DNA of 64,000 nucleotides from Microvelia longipes (GCA_018340805.1 JACMZG010001914.1:48310214-48374213); one strand, 5' to 3'; shown: positions 9,189-22,700, numbered from the stretch's first letter. Program-made: numbers and translations. The notes: generated from the sequence alone by a model not told the origin.

Positions 9189-9369
9189 CCTTATGGGAGT
9201 TTTAGCGAATTTTCATAATGAAAATGACGCTTATGAGGTTGTTCGGATGACAGAAGTTGAGGGTGGGAGTGAGTGGAATCGGTCCGAAAAAAGTTTATAT
9301 ATATATGTGTATAATATAATATATATAATATTATATATATATATATATTATATATATATATATATATAT
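9189..9369 (+). repeat. Composite repeat copy 1, left part (block a plus TA tract)
   Basis: Begins TTTTAGCGAATTTTCATAAT, then GACGCTTATGAGGTTGTTCG and GTTGAGGGTGGGAGTGAG, ending GTCCGAAAAAAGTTTATATA and a TA tract. The copia element interrupts it here; it resumes at 14041. Confidence 0.9.
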
Positions 9370-9545
9370 TAAAGTTATAAGAAATAAGACCGTTTAAACT
9401 GTTAAATCACACTAACTATATTCTTAATAATTTAAAAACCAATAAGATAATAAATATAAAAATAACTGTACGTCACTGGTCAGCCAGTGTTCTTTATTAA
9501 CTGTCATTCATGTTCATTTAAATTTTAACATTCATACATTCAACA
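9370..9545 (-). repeat. Copia 3' LTR
   Basis: 176 bases; on the element's strand it begins TGTTGAATGTATGAATG and ends TTATAACTTTA. Matches the LTR at 13866-14040 except for single-base length differences. Confidence 0.9.
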
Positions 9546-9554
9546 CTTTCCCTA
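9546..9554 (-). other. Copia polypurine tract
   Basis: Minus strand TAGGGAAAG lies immediately before the TGTTG start of the 3' LTR, the position where plus-strand DNA synthesis is primed. Confidence 0.75.
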
Positions 9555-9672
9555 ATTTGAATGAACATTTATCTGCACACTATCATACAACGTGAACCAT
9601 CGATTCAATCATAATCCAAAGAAAAGATACATACAAACAACTATTGAACAAACACTATCAAACAAATACCGG

Positions 9673-11640
9673 TCAATCAACCCCTATTTCCTTACACAGA
9701 GCTACTAATCTAGGCTTGTGTAAAGACTTGGTCATCATGTCTGCTACGTTAAACTGAGTGCAGATTTTTCTAATCTCTATTTCTTGTTCTTGAACTTTCT
9801 CTCGGACGAAGAAATGTCTAATCTTGATGTGCTTGTTCTCCGATGATATTCTGGATTCTGTGCTAACTTAACAGATGCTTCATTATCCACGTATAGATTT
9901 GGAACTTTCTGCATATCAGACAAGTCCTCATATAACCGCTTGAGCCAAATTGCTTCTCTTGTAGCTTCACTAGCAGCTACTATCTCAGCCTCAGTAGTGG
10001 AGATTGCAACTGATACTTGACGCTGACTAAGCCATGTTACAGCTCCTCCAGCATATTTACAAATGACACCAGTTGTTGATCTACCAGTTGTATTATCTCC
10101 GCCATGATCTGCATCACTAAAACATTCAAGAACATTATTAGTGCAATAAGGTTATAAGTGATACCATAGTCCGTTGTACCTCTTATGTATCTTAGAATTC
10201 TTTTGACTTTAATGACATCTTGCTTAGATGGATTCTCAAGACTTCTTGAAACGACACCAACCGCATATGCAATATCTGGGCGGGTGCCTGTCATTAGGTA
10301 CATAAGAGCACCTACTGCTTCCCTGTAAGGGAAACTTTCAACTTCTTTCCCTGATTCTGAACTTCCACTTTCTTCACTAAGCATTGGAGTAGTTACAGGA
10401 TTACACCTACTCATGTTGAATCTTTCTAAAATCCTTTCCGCATAAGCCTTTTGATTGAGTTTTATTGATCCATCCATTTTTATCTATTTCAATTCCGAGA
10501 AAATAAGTTGCAGGTTGTTTGACTGTTATTTTAAATTCTTTTCTTAATTCATCTAGAAGCTCGCTTACCAAATCTTCACTTTTACATGCAATAAGTCCAT
10601 CATCAACATATAGTGCTAATAAATTCTCTCTTCTTTTCCTGTTCCTTTAAGAAATAAACATGGATCTGCTTCACTGCGTTTGAAACCCATAACTATTAAG
10701 TGATCACTGATTCTTTTGTTCCAGCATCGAGGTGCTTGCTTTAAGCCGTATAAGCTTTTTGCCAATCGACAAACTCGACCCGAACCATCATCATATCCCT
10801 CTGGCTGACGCATGTATATTTCTTCTTGCAGCTCCCCGTATAGAAAGGCTGTAGAGACATCTATTTGTGTAAGAGACATTCCTTCACTAGCTGCTACACT
10901 AATCAATGCTCTAATCGTTCCCGTCTTTGCTACAGGACTAAAAGTTTCTCCATAGTCCACACCTTTCTTCTGAGAAAATCCTTTGATAACTAATCTAGCC
11001 TTATATTTATCTATTGTTCCATCAGGATTAGTTTTCACCTTAAAAACCCACTTGCATGGTATTGGTTTCTTTCCCTTTGGCAATTCTGCCAAGACCCAAG
11101 TGTTATTAGCATGCAATGAATTTATCTCACTATCCATTGATTTCTTCCACTCATTGTTTTGCTTACTCTCAATAGCTTCCTTGTAGGTTCTTGGTTCTTG
11201 TAGATCCGCTCCTATTAACATGACATAATCTTTGAATTTTTCTGGTTTCTTGAGGAGACTGCGATTTCTAAGAACCCTATCGCTAACTATTTCCGAAAAT
11301 CGGTCATCTTCACTATCCCTCCCTAATTCAATAGATTCACTATCTTCTTTGTCATTCGGATCGATATCAGAGTCAAAAGGATGATCTACTTCAGATGTAT
11401 CATTATCATTCTCATTGTGATTCTCTTCAGGTAAACAACACATCTCTTTCCCTTTTTCAATTGTATCTTTTGTTTCCAATGGGACATCTACTTCTGAAGG
11501 AGAAGCAACAGGAGATGTTATATTCTCAGTTTCTTCCACATTACCTAACTGGAGTGGCACTGCAACTACTTTCTCTTGCAGGTGTTCTTCCTGAAATATC
11601 ACATCACGAGAACGTATGAGTCTATTATTCTCTTTACACC
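9673..11640 (-). pseudogene. Copia pol: reverse transcriptase and RNase H region
   Basis: Starts after the integrase C-terminus. Recognisable RT landmarks in order: NTWVLAELPKGKKPI, KWVFKVKTNPDG, YKARLVIKGFSQKKGVDY, FSPVAKT, DVSTAFLYGEL, SLYGLKQAPRCWNK, DPCLF, then the catalytic YVDDG at 10597-10611. RNase H follows with a TEAE box near 9990, and the C-terminus carries ADMMTKSLHKPRL before a TGA at 9673-9675. The frame changes near 10615, 10480, 10040 and 9805. Reverse transcription takes place in the virus-like particle. The acidic linker around 11250-11500 (Asp/Glu-rich) is usual for copia between integrase and RT. Confidence 0.92.
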
Positions 11641-12850
11641 ATATGCGATATCCATCATTATTATCATAACCTACCAAGTATCCCTTCCATGCTTTCTTAT
11701 CCATTTTTTTCTTAAGTGTTTTGGTATATGAACAAAACAAGAGCTTCCAATCACCCTCAAATTCTTCAAATTGGCTTTTTCCCTGTCCAAAGTTCATATG
11801 GTGATTTACCTTCCACTCTTGATGGACCTGCGCGGTTCAAAATATATCTAGCAGTATTAATGAGTTCTGCCCACAAACCTGGTGGTAGATTACCATGTGT
11901 GTGCATTAAGGATCTTGCTGTCTCTACAACAAATCTATTTTCCCTTTCACTACACCCATTTTGCTCAGGAGTGTATGGCATAGTCAATCTATGTTTAATG
12001 CCATTGTTGTTAAGAATTTTTCTTACATCGTCATTGTCAAATTCACCACCATTGTCACTTAACAGTTCTTTGACTACATGACCTTCAGTTTTTACTTCAG
12101 CTAACATCAATTTTAATTTCTCTGACACTTCAGATTTATTTCGAATAAAGTAAATATATCTATAGCCACTGAAGTCATCCTTGAAAAGTACAAAATATTG
12201 ATACCTTGAAATGGATTGAACAAACGGTCCACAAACATCAGTATGTATGAGCTCACCAGGTTTTGTAGCACGTTGTCTGTTCCAAACTTCAATCTATGTG
12301 CCTTGCCATACATACAGCCTTCACATACTTCACTATCAAGTTTGACTTTTATTCCAAATTCCCGTTCAATAAGTGATTTCACATGCTTCTTATTTTGATG
12401 TCCCAACCGTTCGTGATACAGCTGAAGTAAATTATTATTTGACAAACTATTAATTTCATTACACTTTCTTGGTATAATATTTTCAATGTCTAATTTATAT
12501 AAACCTCCATTGTTTATTCTGTGTCCTATAACAACAGTTTTTCTATTAATGATTAATTTACAAGATTTAGGGTATGAAATAAACGTACTTATTGGATGCT
12601 TATCATGAGCTTGTAGAACTGAGAACAGGTTCTTCTTTACACCAGGTACATACCATACATTCTCAAGTGTAATAGACCTTTGTTTTCCCTTAACTACAGC
12701 AATCACTTCTATTTCACCTTTGCCAACAGCATTGACTGCATCTCCACTTGCAGTCATTACTGAATGTGCCTCCTTGAAGGGTCTCAACACACGGAATAGA
12801 TCCTTTCTTGATGTAATATGATTTGTAGCACCATTGTCAACATACCAATG
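11640..12850 (-). pseudogene. Copia pol: protease and integrase region
   Basis: The protease active site reads WYVDNGATNHIT near 12835 (DNGA in place of the commoner DSGA). The integrase zinc-binding HHCC domain follows as YHERLGHQNKKHV and CEGCMYGKAHRL (about 12420-12290). The catalytic core shows DDFSGYRYIYF near 12170, then LLSDNGGEFDN and TMPYTPEQNGCSERENR in the 11766-12128 frame, giving the second Asp and the Glu of DDE. The element's end, ELWTGKKP, then shifts frame. At least three frame changes. This region processes the polyprotein and inserts the cDNA. Confidence 0.92.
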
Positions 12851-13731
12851 ATCTAAATCTTTTCTGCTAACAGTACCTCAGATGTTTCAATACTAAGAGT
12901 CATACTATCACTATTATTTATAGAAGAACTTACAGGTTTATCTTGCCTTGCTGGCCTACCATCAGCTTTCCATTTTTCACATTGCCATATCTTATGATTG
13001 GGCATGGAGCAGTAATGACACTTGAAACCTCTCCTCTGTCCTTTCCTCTTATACTTGTCATTTGTTGATTCATTTGATGATACCAATGCTTCTTGACTTG
13101 TTAAAGATTCTTCACCTATACTTCTGCTTATTAGTGCCTTTTCAAAAGCACGTAGCTGATTTGTAAGATTTTCCACTGTCCTTTCAGCTTTATTCATCAG
13201 CATCCAACTTGACCTAAAAGGAAAATAATCGTCAGACAAAGAGCCTAAAATTTTACAAATTAAAAATATCTCAGGAAGATTAAAGTTTCCTTCCTTGCCG
13301 ATCTCCAATTTCATTTCTTCCCATATATTTTTCAATTTTGACATATGTCCAGCAATATCGTCTGAAAGGTCCTAGATAGGAAGATAAGCTTTATCTTCTG
13401 ACACTCCATCGTACAATCTATGTAACTCTAACCACACCTCTCTGGCAGACGTAAATCGCATTACTTTTCTTAGTGTATCTTCATTCATATTGGTGGTTAA
13501 AATTAATAAAGTGTTAGTATCAGCCTTATTATAAAAATCAGAATCCATTTTATACTTAGCTTTGACAATTTCAATAGCTTCATCAGCTGGTGGCTCTGGC
13601 TTTTTCAGTTTACCATCTAAAAGTTCAACTGCTCCAGGAACACTTCTCACCATTATTGACACCTTGTATTTCCATGTTTGCCAATTACCTTTTCCTTCCA
13701 GATTTCCGATTTGAATTTTTGCACTTTCCAT
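12850..13731 (-). pseudogene. Copia gag with CCHC zinc knuckle
   Basis: Start ATG at 13731, 135 bases inside the 5' LTR. The N-terminus MESAKIQIGNLEGKGNWQTW is the usual 'L.G.NW..W' copia gag pattern, followed by a UBN2-type region (FTSAREVWLELHRLYDG). An in-frame TAG at 13372-13374 interrupts the frame; reading continues in phase with DLSDDIAGHMSKLK. The zinc knuckle CHYCSMPNHKIWQC fits C-x2-C-x4-H-x4-C. A one-base shift near 12850 separates it from protease. Gag forms the particle and binds element RNA. Confidence 0.92.
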
Positions 13732-13850
13732 TGTTAATTAAACCAAATTTAATTTTACCAGAATTTCCAAAAATTTTCAAAATTTTAAATTTATTTGACA
13801 ATTTTGACAAATTTAATGACAAAAAAAATTAAAATATAACTTAATGATAA

Positions 13851-13862
13851 AGGCCCATAACC
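13851..13862 (-). other. Copia primer-binding site (initiator tRNA-Met internal type)
   Basis: Minus strand GGTTATGGGCCT, three bases from the 5' LTR. It complements the anticodon-arm region of initiator tRNA-Met, the half-tRNA priming known for Drosophila copia. Confidence 0.8.
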
Positions 13863-13865
13863 TAT

Positions 13866-14035
13866 TAAAGTTATAAGAAATAAGACCGTTTAAACTGTTA
13901 AATCACACTAACTATATTCTTAATAATTTAAAAACCAATAAGATAATAATATAAAAATAACTGTACGTCACTGGTCAGCCAGTGTTCTTTATTAACTGTC
14001 ATCATGTTCATTTTAAATTTTAACATTCATACATT

Positions 14036-14040
<5 letters not shown>
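13866..14040 (-). repeat. Copia 5' LTR
   Basis: 175 bases, almost identical to the 3' LTR. It should carry promoter and polyadenylation signals; no clear TATA box was picked out. Confidence 0.9.
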
Positions 14041-14081
<41 letters not shown>

Positions 14082-15255
14082 AGAGTTTCTACCCTTTCGT
14101 ATGGCGAACGATAACTCTCGAAGGCGTTCTCAAATTGAAACTAAACTTTGCAAATCGCGAGATGTTGAGGAGGTTACGAGGCCTATTGTTTATAAAAACA
14201 TTATGACGTCATCAACCAAAGTTATGACGTCATGAAAAAAAAATTTTTTTGAAACTTAAAATGGCTTTAAAACAAGGTATCTAGTATTAGGTAGACGCTA
14301 GCTGAATCGATTAAGACCAATTTCAGCTGAATCGAACCATCACAAATGGCGCAATTGGTATACATATATATATAATCTTGTATATATGTATACGTCTAGG
14401 TCAAAGACTCGTACGATATCTGTTGGGTTCAGTAGTGTTAGAGGGTGGGGATATAGTATAAAGAGAGACCTCTACCTCTTGCTCCATCATGGTAAGCCTA
14501 CTGTCCCAGAGAGACAGGGCAAAAATGGCTTTCACTGAACACGCCGAGCTAAGCAGACCCGTAAAGAGGAAAACATCGAAGTAGTCTTATAATGGTCGAA
14601 GTTATTCTAAAACGAATGCGACCAGTTTCAGCTCAATCGGACAATCCTAAGTGACGCAAACGGTATTTTTTTTAAATAATCATGAATATATTTTTTCAAC
14701 CTTAAGATTTTACTCAAATAAACAATTTGTTTACAAAAAAAAATTTGACATTTTTCTTTAAATTTTATAAACAATCATAAATGTAAGTAAGTGTTGAAGT
14801 TGTCTTTATATGGTCGAAGTCATTCTAAAACCATTGCGACCGTTTCAGCTCAATCAGACAATCTTTAGTGACGGAAACGGTATTTTTATTTAAAAACAAA
14901 AATCATGAATAATATATTTTGTTTATATGTTTCTTAATTTTAATATTATAGCATACTATTAATAATAGAGTATTAATAAAATCTCAATTAGTAAAATCAA
15001 GTTAGTGAGAAAGCCACTCAGGCCCGCGAAGCGGGCCTGTGTGAAGAGGCTGTGAAAATTCGCTAGATACATGGCAAAATGCCATGTAACAAGAACAATA
15101 ATGAAACAACACATAATACAAAACAACAACAATGTGGCCGCAAAGCGGCCACAGGAAGGCCCCCGGGCCGCGAAGCGGCCGGCGGGCCGACGCCGCGGAG
15201 CGGACGAGGCGCGAAGCGCCGAGGCCGCGTAGCGCTACGGCCGAAGGCCCGTATT
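14041..15255 (+). repeat. Composite repeat copy 1, right part
   Basis: TA tract, then block c (GAGTTTCTACCCTTTCGTAT, ACGATAACTCTCGAAGGCG, GCAAATCGCGAGATGTTGAG), two TGACGTCA octamers, the GCTAGCTGAATCGATTAAG segment, block d (TGTTGGGTTCAGTAGTGTTA, TACCTCTTGCTCC, GAGAGACAGGGC), block e (AATCATGAATATATTTT) and GC-rich block f (15021-15253). The same order recurs in copies 2, 6 and 7. The short open frames inside are not conserved as proteins. Confidence 0.9.
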
Positions 15256-15740
15256 TTTTTTAGCGAATTTCATAATGAAAATGACGCTTATGAGGTTGTT
15301 CGGATGACGGAAGTTGAGGGTGGAGTGAGCGAATCGGTTCCTATTGGCTTCCTGATAACAAAAATACGGCCTTCGCTCGTAGCCGCTACGCGTCCTCGGC
15401 GCTTCGCGCCTCGTCCGCTCCACGGCGTCGTCCCTCCGGGCCGCTTCGCGGCCGGGGCCTCCTGTGGCCGCTTCGCGCCACATTGTTGTGTTTTGTATGA
15501 TGTGTTGTTTCATTATTGTTCTTGTTACATGGCATTTGCCATGTATCTAGCGATTTTCACAGCCTCTCCACACAGGCCCGCTTCGCGGGCCTGAGAGGCT
15601 TTCTCACAAATTTGATTTACTAATTAAGATTTTATAATACTTTATTATTAATAGTATGCTATAATATTAAAACTAACAAGCATTATAAACAAAAATATAT
15701 TCATGATTTTTGTTTTAAATAAAAATACCGTTTCCGTCAC
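14868..15740. repeat. Large inverted repeat (~380-bp arms, 104-bp spacer)
   Basis: The arm at 14868-15255 is repeated inverted at 15360-15740. Landmarks: GGTATTTTTATTTAAAAACA, CATACTATTAATAATA, GCCCGCGAAGCGGGCC, ATGGCAAAATGCCATGTAAC. The spacer 15256-15359 is block a. The inversion continues less perfectly outward, pairing copy 1 with copy 2 over more than 1 kb. Confidence 0.9.
15021..15253. repeat. GC-rich mini-hairpin array (block f)
   Basis: A chain of short perfect hairpins: CCCGC-GAA-GCGGG, GGCCGC-AAA-GCGGCC, GGGCCGC-GAA-GCGGCC, GGCGC-GAA-GCGCC, GCCGC-GTA-GCG, GGCC-GAA-GGCC. The local GC content is far above the surrounding AT-rich DNA. Other copies: 15362-15602 (inverted), 20260-20352, 21860-22097 and 22824-22872 (part). 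Confidence 0.9.
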
Positions 15741-16564
15741 TTGGATCATAGATAAAATATTAACATAGATTGCTCACTCAAGATTTAAAAAAAAATATTT
15801 GATGGATGCAGGAGGCTCAAGTAGTACAGTCTAGTGGTGACAGCGTGAAACTGTCACATATTTTTATTTATAAGAAAAATGTCAAATTTTTTTGTAAACA
15901 AATTGTTTATTTGAGTATAACCTTTAGGTTGAAAAAAAATATAAATGATTTTTAAAATAAAAATACCGTTTCGTCACTTAGGATTGTCCGATTGAGCTGA
16001 AACCGGTCGCAATCGTTTTAGAATGACTTCGACCATATAAAGACTACTTCGAGGTTCTTCCTCTTTACAGGCCTGCTAGCTCGGCGTGGATTAGTGGAAG
16101 CCATTTGTCCTGTCTCTCTGGCACAGTAGGCTTACCAGGATGGAGCAAGAGGTAGAGGCTCTCTAATATACTACATCCCCACCCTCTAACACTACTGAAC
16201 CCAACAGATATCGTACGAGTCTTTGACCTAGACGTATACAATATACAAGATTATATATATGTATACCGATGCGCCATTTGTCATAGTTCGATTGAGCTGA
16301 AATTGGTCTTAATCGATTCAGCTAGCCGTCTACCTAAATACTAAATACCTTGTTTTAAAGCCATTTTAAGTTTCAAAAAATTTTTTTTTTCATGACGTCA
16401 TAACTTGATTGATGACGTCATAATGTTTTTATAAACAATAGGCCTCGTAACCTCCTCAACATCTCGCGATTTGCAAAGTTTCGTTTCAATTTGAGAACGC
16501 CTTCGAGAGTTATCGTTCGCCATACGAAAGGGTAGAAACTCTACATACATATATATATATATAC

Positions 16565-16621
<57 letters not shown>

Positions 16622-16765
16622 CATATATATATAAACTTTTTTCGGACATATATTTTTGTTAAACAGGATGCCAATAGGAACGATTCCACTCACTCCCACC
16701 CTCAACTTCCGTCATCCGAACAACCTCATAAGCGTCATTTTCATTATGAAAATTCGCTAAAATAT
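15360..16765 (-). repeat. Composite repeat copy 2
   Basis: Inverted copy carrying blocks f, e, d, c and a, ending with block a at 16650-16760. Inside it, 15760-15870 holds an insertion (GTGACAGCGTGAAACTGTCAC palindrome region, with AGTAGTACAGTCTAGTGG) also present at 21590-21715 in copy 7. Confidence 0.9.
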
Positions 16766-17015
16766 GTCCGAAAAGTTTAATATATATATGTATATATATA
16801 TGTATATAATATATATATATATAATATATATATATGTATGTAAGAGTTTCTACCCGTTTCGTATGGCGAACGATAACTCTCGAAGGCGTTCTCAAATTGA
16901 AACGAAACTTTGCAAATCGCGAGATGTTGTGGAGGTTACGAGGCCTATTGTTTATAAAAACATTATGACGTCATCAATCAAAGTTATGACGTCATGAAAA
17001 AAAATTTTTTTTTGA
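16763..17015 (+). repeat. Composite repeat copy 3 (truncated)
   Basis: TA tract plus block c only. It stops at an ambiguous base (N) at 17016, which marks an uncertain assembly join. Confidence 0.85.
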
Positions 17016-17016
17016 N

Positions 17017-17306
17017 AGTTCGATTGAGCTGAAATTGGTCTTAATCGATTCAGCTAGCCGTCTACCTAAATACTAAATACCTTGTTTTTAAAGCCATTTT
17101 AAGTTCAAAAAAATTTTTTTTTCATGACGTCATAACTTTGATTGATGACGTCATAATGTTTTTATAAACAATAGGCCTCGTAACCTCCTCAACATCTCGC
17201 GATTTGCAAAGTTTCGTTTCAAATTTGAGAACGCCTTCGAGAGTTATCGTTCGCCATACGAAAGGGTAGAAACTCTTACATACATATATATATATATACA
17301 TATATA

Positions 17307-17352
<46 letters not shown>

Positions 17353-17480
17353 TTTTTTCGGACATATATTTTTGTTAACAGGATGCCAATAGGAACCGAT
17401 TCCACTCACTCCACCCTCAACTTCCGTCATCCGAACAACCTCATAAGCGTCATTTTCATTATGAAAATTCGCTAAAATAT
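17017..17480 (-). repeat. Composite repeat copy 4 (truncated)
   Basis: Inverted block c, TA tract and block a. Forms an inverted pair with copy 5 around block a. Confidence 0.85.
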
Positions 17481-17824
17481 GTCCGAAAAAAGTTTATATA
17501 TATATATGTATATATATATGTATATATAATATATAATATATATATATATATGTATGTAAGAGTTTCTACCCGTTCGTATGGCGAACGATAACTCTCGAAG
17601 GCGTTCTCAAATTGAAAACGAAACTTTGCAAATCGCGAGATGTTGTGGAGGTTACGAGGCCTATTGTTTATAAAAATTATGACGTTATGACGTCATGAAA
17701 AAAAATTTTTTTTTGAAACTTGAAATGGCTTTAAAACAAGGTATTTCGTGTTTAGGTAGACGACTAGCTGAATCGATTAAGACCAATTTCAGCTCAATCG
17801 ACCATCACAAATGGCGCAAACAGT

Positions 17825-17890
<66 letters not shown>

Positions 17891-17938
17891 CTTGTATATA
17901 TGTATACGTCCAGGTCAAAGACTTGTACGATATCTGTT
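17479..17938 (+). repeat. Composite repeat copy 5, left part
   Basis: Block c to the start of block d, with a 65-base TA tract at 17826-17890. It is interrupted at ATATCTGTT by the 4.3-kb inverted-repeat element and resumes at 22238. Confidence 0.85.
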
Positions 17939-18079
17939 GGGTCAATCCATTTCAAGTGATCCAGAGATGTTGCTCGAAAAAAATAAAAATTGATAATTTT
18001 TTTTTCTGTGTTGGTCCTACCCATAGGTAGTCCAAAACACCTAGTATTAATTTTTTCTACAGCCTCCTTCATTTCAAAA

Positions 18080-18945
18080 TCACTTTTTAGTTCCCGAGAC
18101 ACCTAAATTTTGAGTTTTTTCGCCAATTTTTGAGGCTTAATATTTCGGCTTTGGCTTAAACTAGCTTAATGAAACAGGTCTCGTTTGAAAGTGTTCTCTT
18201 TGGGCTTTATATAGGAACCAATATTTTTTGTTCTTCTGCTGCTAATCTACTCGTGAGTTTGCATAATAAATTTGACCACAAAGACTGAAAATACTTTTTT
18301 TCATTATTTTATTTAACAAGGAAGATGATATTGAAAAAATTAAAATAATTCTTGGTTACTAAGGTGACCATAAGGAACAAGAAAAAAAATATCTTAATGT
18401 TCCAAATTTTACCTTTTGGAGTCAATGAATTATTGAAAGTTAAGGTTTTCATGATTTTGGCGTTTTTCAGGGCGATTTATCGTCCAATGGGACTGGGGCG
18501 ATTTTTTTCAAATTGGCTTAAAATGACCTCTATACATTGCAGTTTTACGCCAATATATGTAACATTTTGTTTATTTGGTTTTAAGGTACTTTACAGCGTT
18601 TTTTAAAATCAGCAGTTTTTCAGTTTAACGATTTCACAAAAATATACTGATTTATATTGAAAATAGGGTCTATCCTGGGGTTTCTTTGCTAATAAAACAT
18701 AGTTAAAGGTATATATTAATTTTTATGGAAATAAATTCGACATCACCACCCAAAGTGACCAAAAAGTCGAAAAAACGCTGTTCGATTACCATAAAACCTA
18801 AAATATGATCAGTAACACCACATAATTCAAGTGTGGAGTCGATTATGATGTTTTTTGGGCCTGCGAGTTGAAAAACAGTGGCCCGGAGTCGATACGACCA
18901 CTCAAGGTATCACTAGGTACCTAGCCAGAGTACCTAGGTTCAAAA
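18080..18945. other. Unique interior of the 4.3-kb element
   Basis: AT-rich, without a supported gene; the 84-codon frame at 18352-18606 has no recognisable motif. 18720-18905 matches the 150-bp tandem repeat (AAAGTGACCAAAAAGTCGAA, CCCGGAGTCGATACGACCAC). Confidence 0.5.
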
Positions 18946-18949
18946 TCTT

Positions 18950-19077
18950 TTAGCGAATTTTCATAATGAAAATGACGCTTATGAGGTTGTTCGGATGACG
19001 GAAGTTGAGGGTGGGTGAGTGGAATCGGTTCCTTTTGGCTTCCTGATAACAAAAATATATGTCCGAAAAAGTTTATA

Positions 19078-19163
<86 letters not shown>

Positions 19164-20352
19164 ATATATTATATATATATATGTATATATATAGTATGTA
19201 AGAGTTCTACCCTTTCGTATGGGAACGATAACTCTCGAAGGCGTTCTCAAATTGAAAACTAAACTTTGCAAATCGCGAGATGTTGAGGAGGTTACGAGGC
19301 CTATTGTTTATAAAAACATTATGACGTCATCAACCAAAGTTATGACGTCATGAAAAAAAATTTTTTTGAAACTTAAAATGGCTTTAAAACAAGGTATCTA
19401 GTATTTAGGTAGACGGCTAGCTGAATCGATTAAGACCAATTTCAGCTCAATCGAACCATCACAAATGGCGCAATCGGTATACATATATATATAATCTTGT
19501 ATATATGTATACGTCTAGGTCAAAGACTCGTACGATATCTGTTGGGTTCAGTAGTGTTAGAGGGTGGGGATATAGTATAAAAGAGAGACCTCTACCTCTT
19601 GCTCCATCATGATAAGCCTACTGTCCCAGAGAGACAGGGCAAAAATGGCTTCCACTGAACCACGCCGAGCTAAGCAGACCCGTAAAGAGGAAGAACATCG
19701 AAGTAGTCTTTATATGGTCGAAGTTATTCTAAAACGAATGCGACCAGTTTCAGCTCAATCGGACAATCCTAAGTGACGCAAACGGTATTTTTATTTTAAA
19801 TAATCATGAATATATTTTTTTCAACCTTAAGATTTTACTCAAATAAACAATTTGTTTACAAAAAAAATTTGACATTTTTCTTTAAATTCTATAAGCAATC
19901 ATAAATGTAAGTAAGAGTTTATACCTTTTTGTATAGTGAACGATAACTAAAGCTGATGAAAGATGAAACTATAATCTTTTCTTACCCTTTATACAAGGTT
20001 ACTTCAACAGTTGCAACGTGTGGATTTTTTCCTTGTATTCTTTATACCTCTATAAAAAACGTATTAGTTATGTATTTAAATATACTTATTATTTTCTTAT
20101 ATTGCTTGTTAACTGTAATATTATTGCTTACTATTAATAATAGAGGATTAATAAAATCAAATTTGTGAGAGGCTGTGAAAATTCGCTAAATACGTGGCAA
20201 AATGCCATGTAACAAGAAACGATAGTGAAACCATACATTAATACAAAACAACAACAATGTGGCCGCGAAGCGGTCACCGGGAGGCCCCCAGGCCGCGAAG
20301 CGGCCCGGCGGGCCGAGGCCGCGTAGCGGCTACGGGCCGAAGGCCCGTATTT
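18950..20352 (+). repeat. Composite repeat copy 6
   Basis: Complete block order a, TA tract (19074-19196), c, d, e, then a short block f at 20260-20352. A non-shared segment lies at 19910-20160. Confidence 0.9.
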
Positions 20353-20395
20353 TACTTACAAACTTACATAAAGTAAAAAACGATAAAAAAATATT

Positions 20396-20545
20396 GTCCC
20401 CACCAGGATTCGAACCCAGGGTTTTTTTCTATATTTAAATCATAAAAAAATAAAAGGGAATATTTTATGTAATATAAATAAATTTGAAGTTACGTTTCTC
20501 ATTTCTTATTCAAAAATTCTGGGTTCGAATCCTGGTGGGGACAAT
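20396..20545. repeat. Inverted pair of tRNA B-box pieces
   Basis: TCCCCACCAGGATTCGAACCCAG-like text at 20398 and its exact complement at 20518 (CTGGGTTCGAATCCTGG then TGGGGACA) flank a ~100-base AT-rich spacer. Each is the 3' end of a tRNA-like sequence (T-arm plus acceptor side). Confidence 0.7.
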
Positions 20546-20555
20546 AATTTTGTAT

Positions 20556-22097
<1,542 letters not shown>

Positions 22098-22237
22098 TTG
22101 AAAATGAAGGAGGCTGTAGAAAAAATTAATACTAGGTGTTTTGGACTACCTATGGGTAGGACCAACACAGAAAAAAAAATTATCAATTTTTATTTTTTTC
22201 GAGCAACATCTCTGGATCACTTGAAATGGATTGACCC

Positions 22238-22700
22238 TGTTGGGTTTAGTAGTGTTAGAGGATGGGGACATAATAAAAAGATGGACCTCTACCTCTTGCT
22301 CCCAGAGAGACAGGACAAAAATGGCTTCCACTAAACCACGCCGAGCAAAGCAGGCCCGTAAAGCGGAAGAACCTCGAAGTAGTCTTTATATGGTCGAAGT
22401 CATTCTAAAACGATTGCGACCGGTTTCAGCTCAATCAGACAATCCTAAGATAGATGGTTCACTCCCGAGTGTAGTAGGAACACTCAATTGACAAGTTTGT
22501 GTTTATGATTTAAGTTGGGGGCCTCATCACTAGAGTCTTGAATAGCGCTAGTAGTAAAAATATGTTTGCTCTATTCTCTACTAGATTGTGCTGTAGTATT
22601 TTTTTAAAAACAAACAGTTGCCAATCGTTTAGTAAAATAAAATAAAAGTAAACAAAGATCTATGGTATGCTGTAGTATTCGCGATGTATTTTTGTTTTAT
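22238..22700 (+). repeat. Composite repeat copy 5, right part
   Basis: Resumes TGTTGGGTTTAGTAGTGTTA and runs through GAGAGACAGGACAAAAATGG to the variant end shared with copy 7. Confidence 0.85.

Larger units (their letters stand above)
9370..14040 (-). mobile_element. Ty1/copia LTR retrotransposon, recent insertion
   Basis: A 4.67-kb element in minus orientation with ~175-base LTRs, primer site, gag, protease, integrase, reverse transcriptase and RNase H in the order that defines copia (integrase before RT). It sits inside the TA tract of the composite repeat, with ATATA on both outer sides as a likely 5-base target duplication. The LTRs differ by only three single-base indels, so insertion was recent. 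The reading frame is broken by an in-frame stop and several single-base shifts. Length and domain order are normal for the family. Confidence 0.95.

Noticed and set aside
22098..22334. Frame MKEAVEKINTRCFGLPM, present twice
   Set aside because: Repeated only because it lies in the terminal inverted repeat of the 4.3-kb element; it runs out into unrelated repeat sequence.
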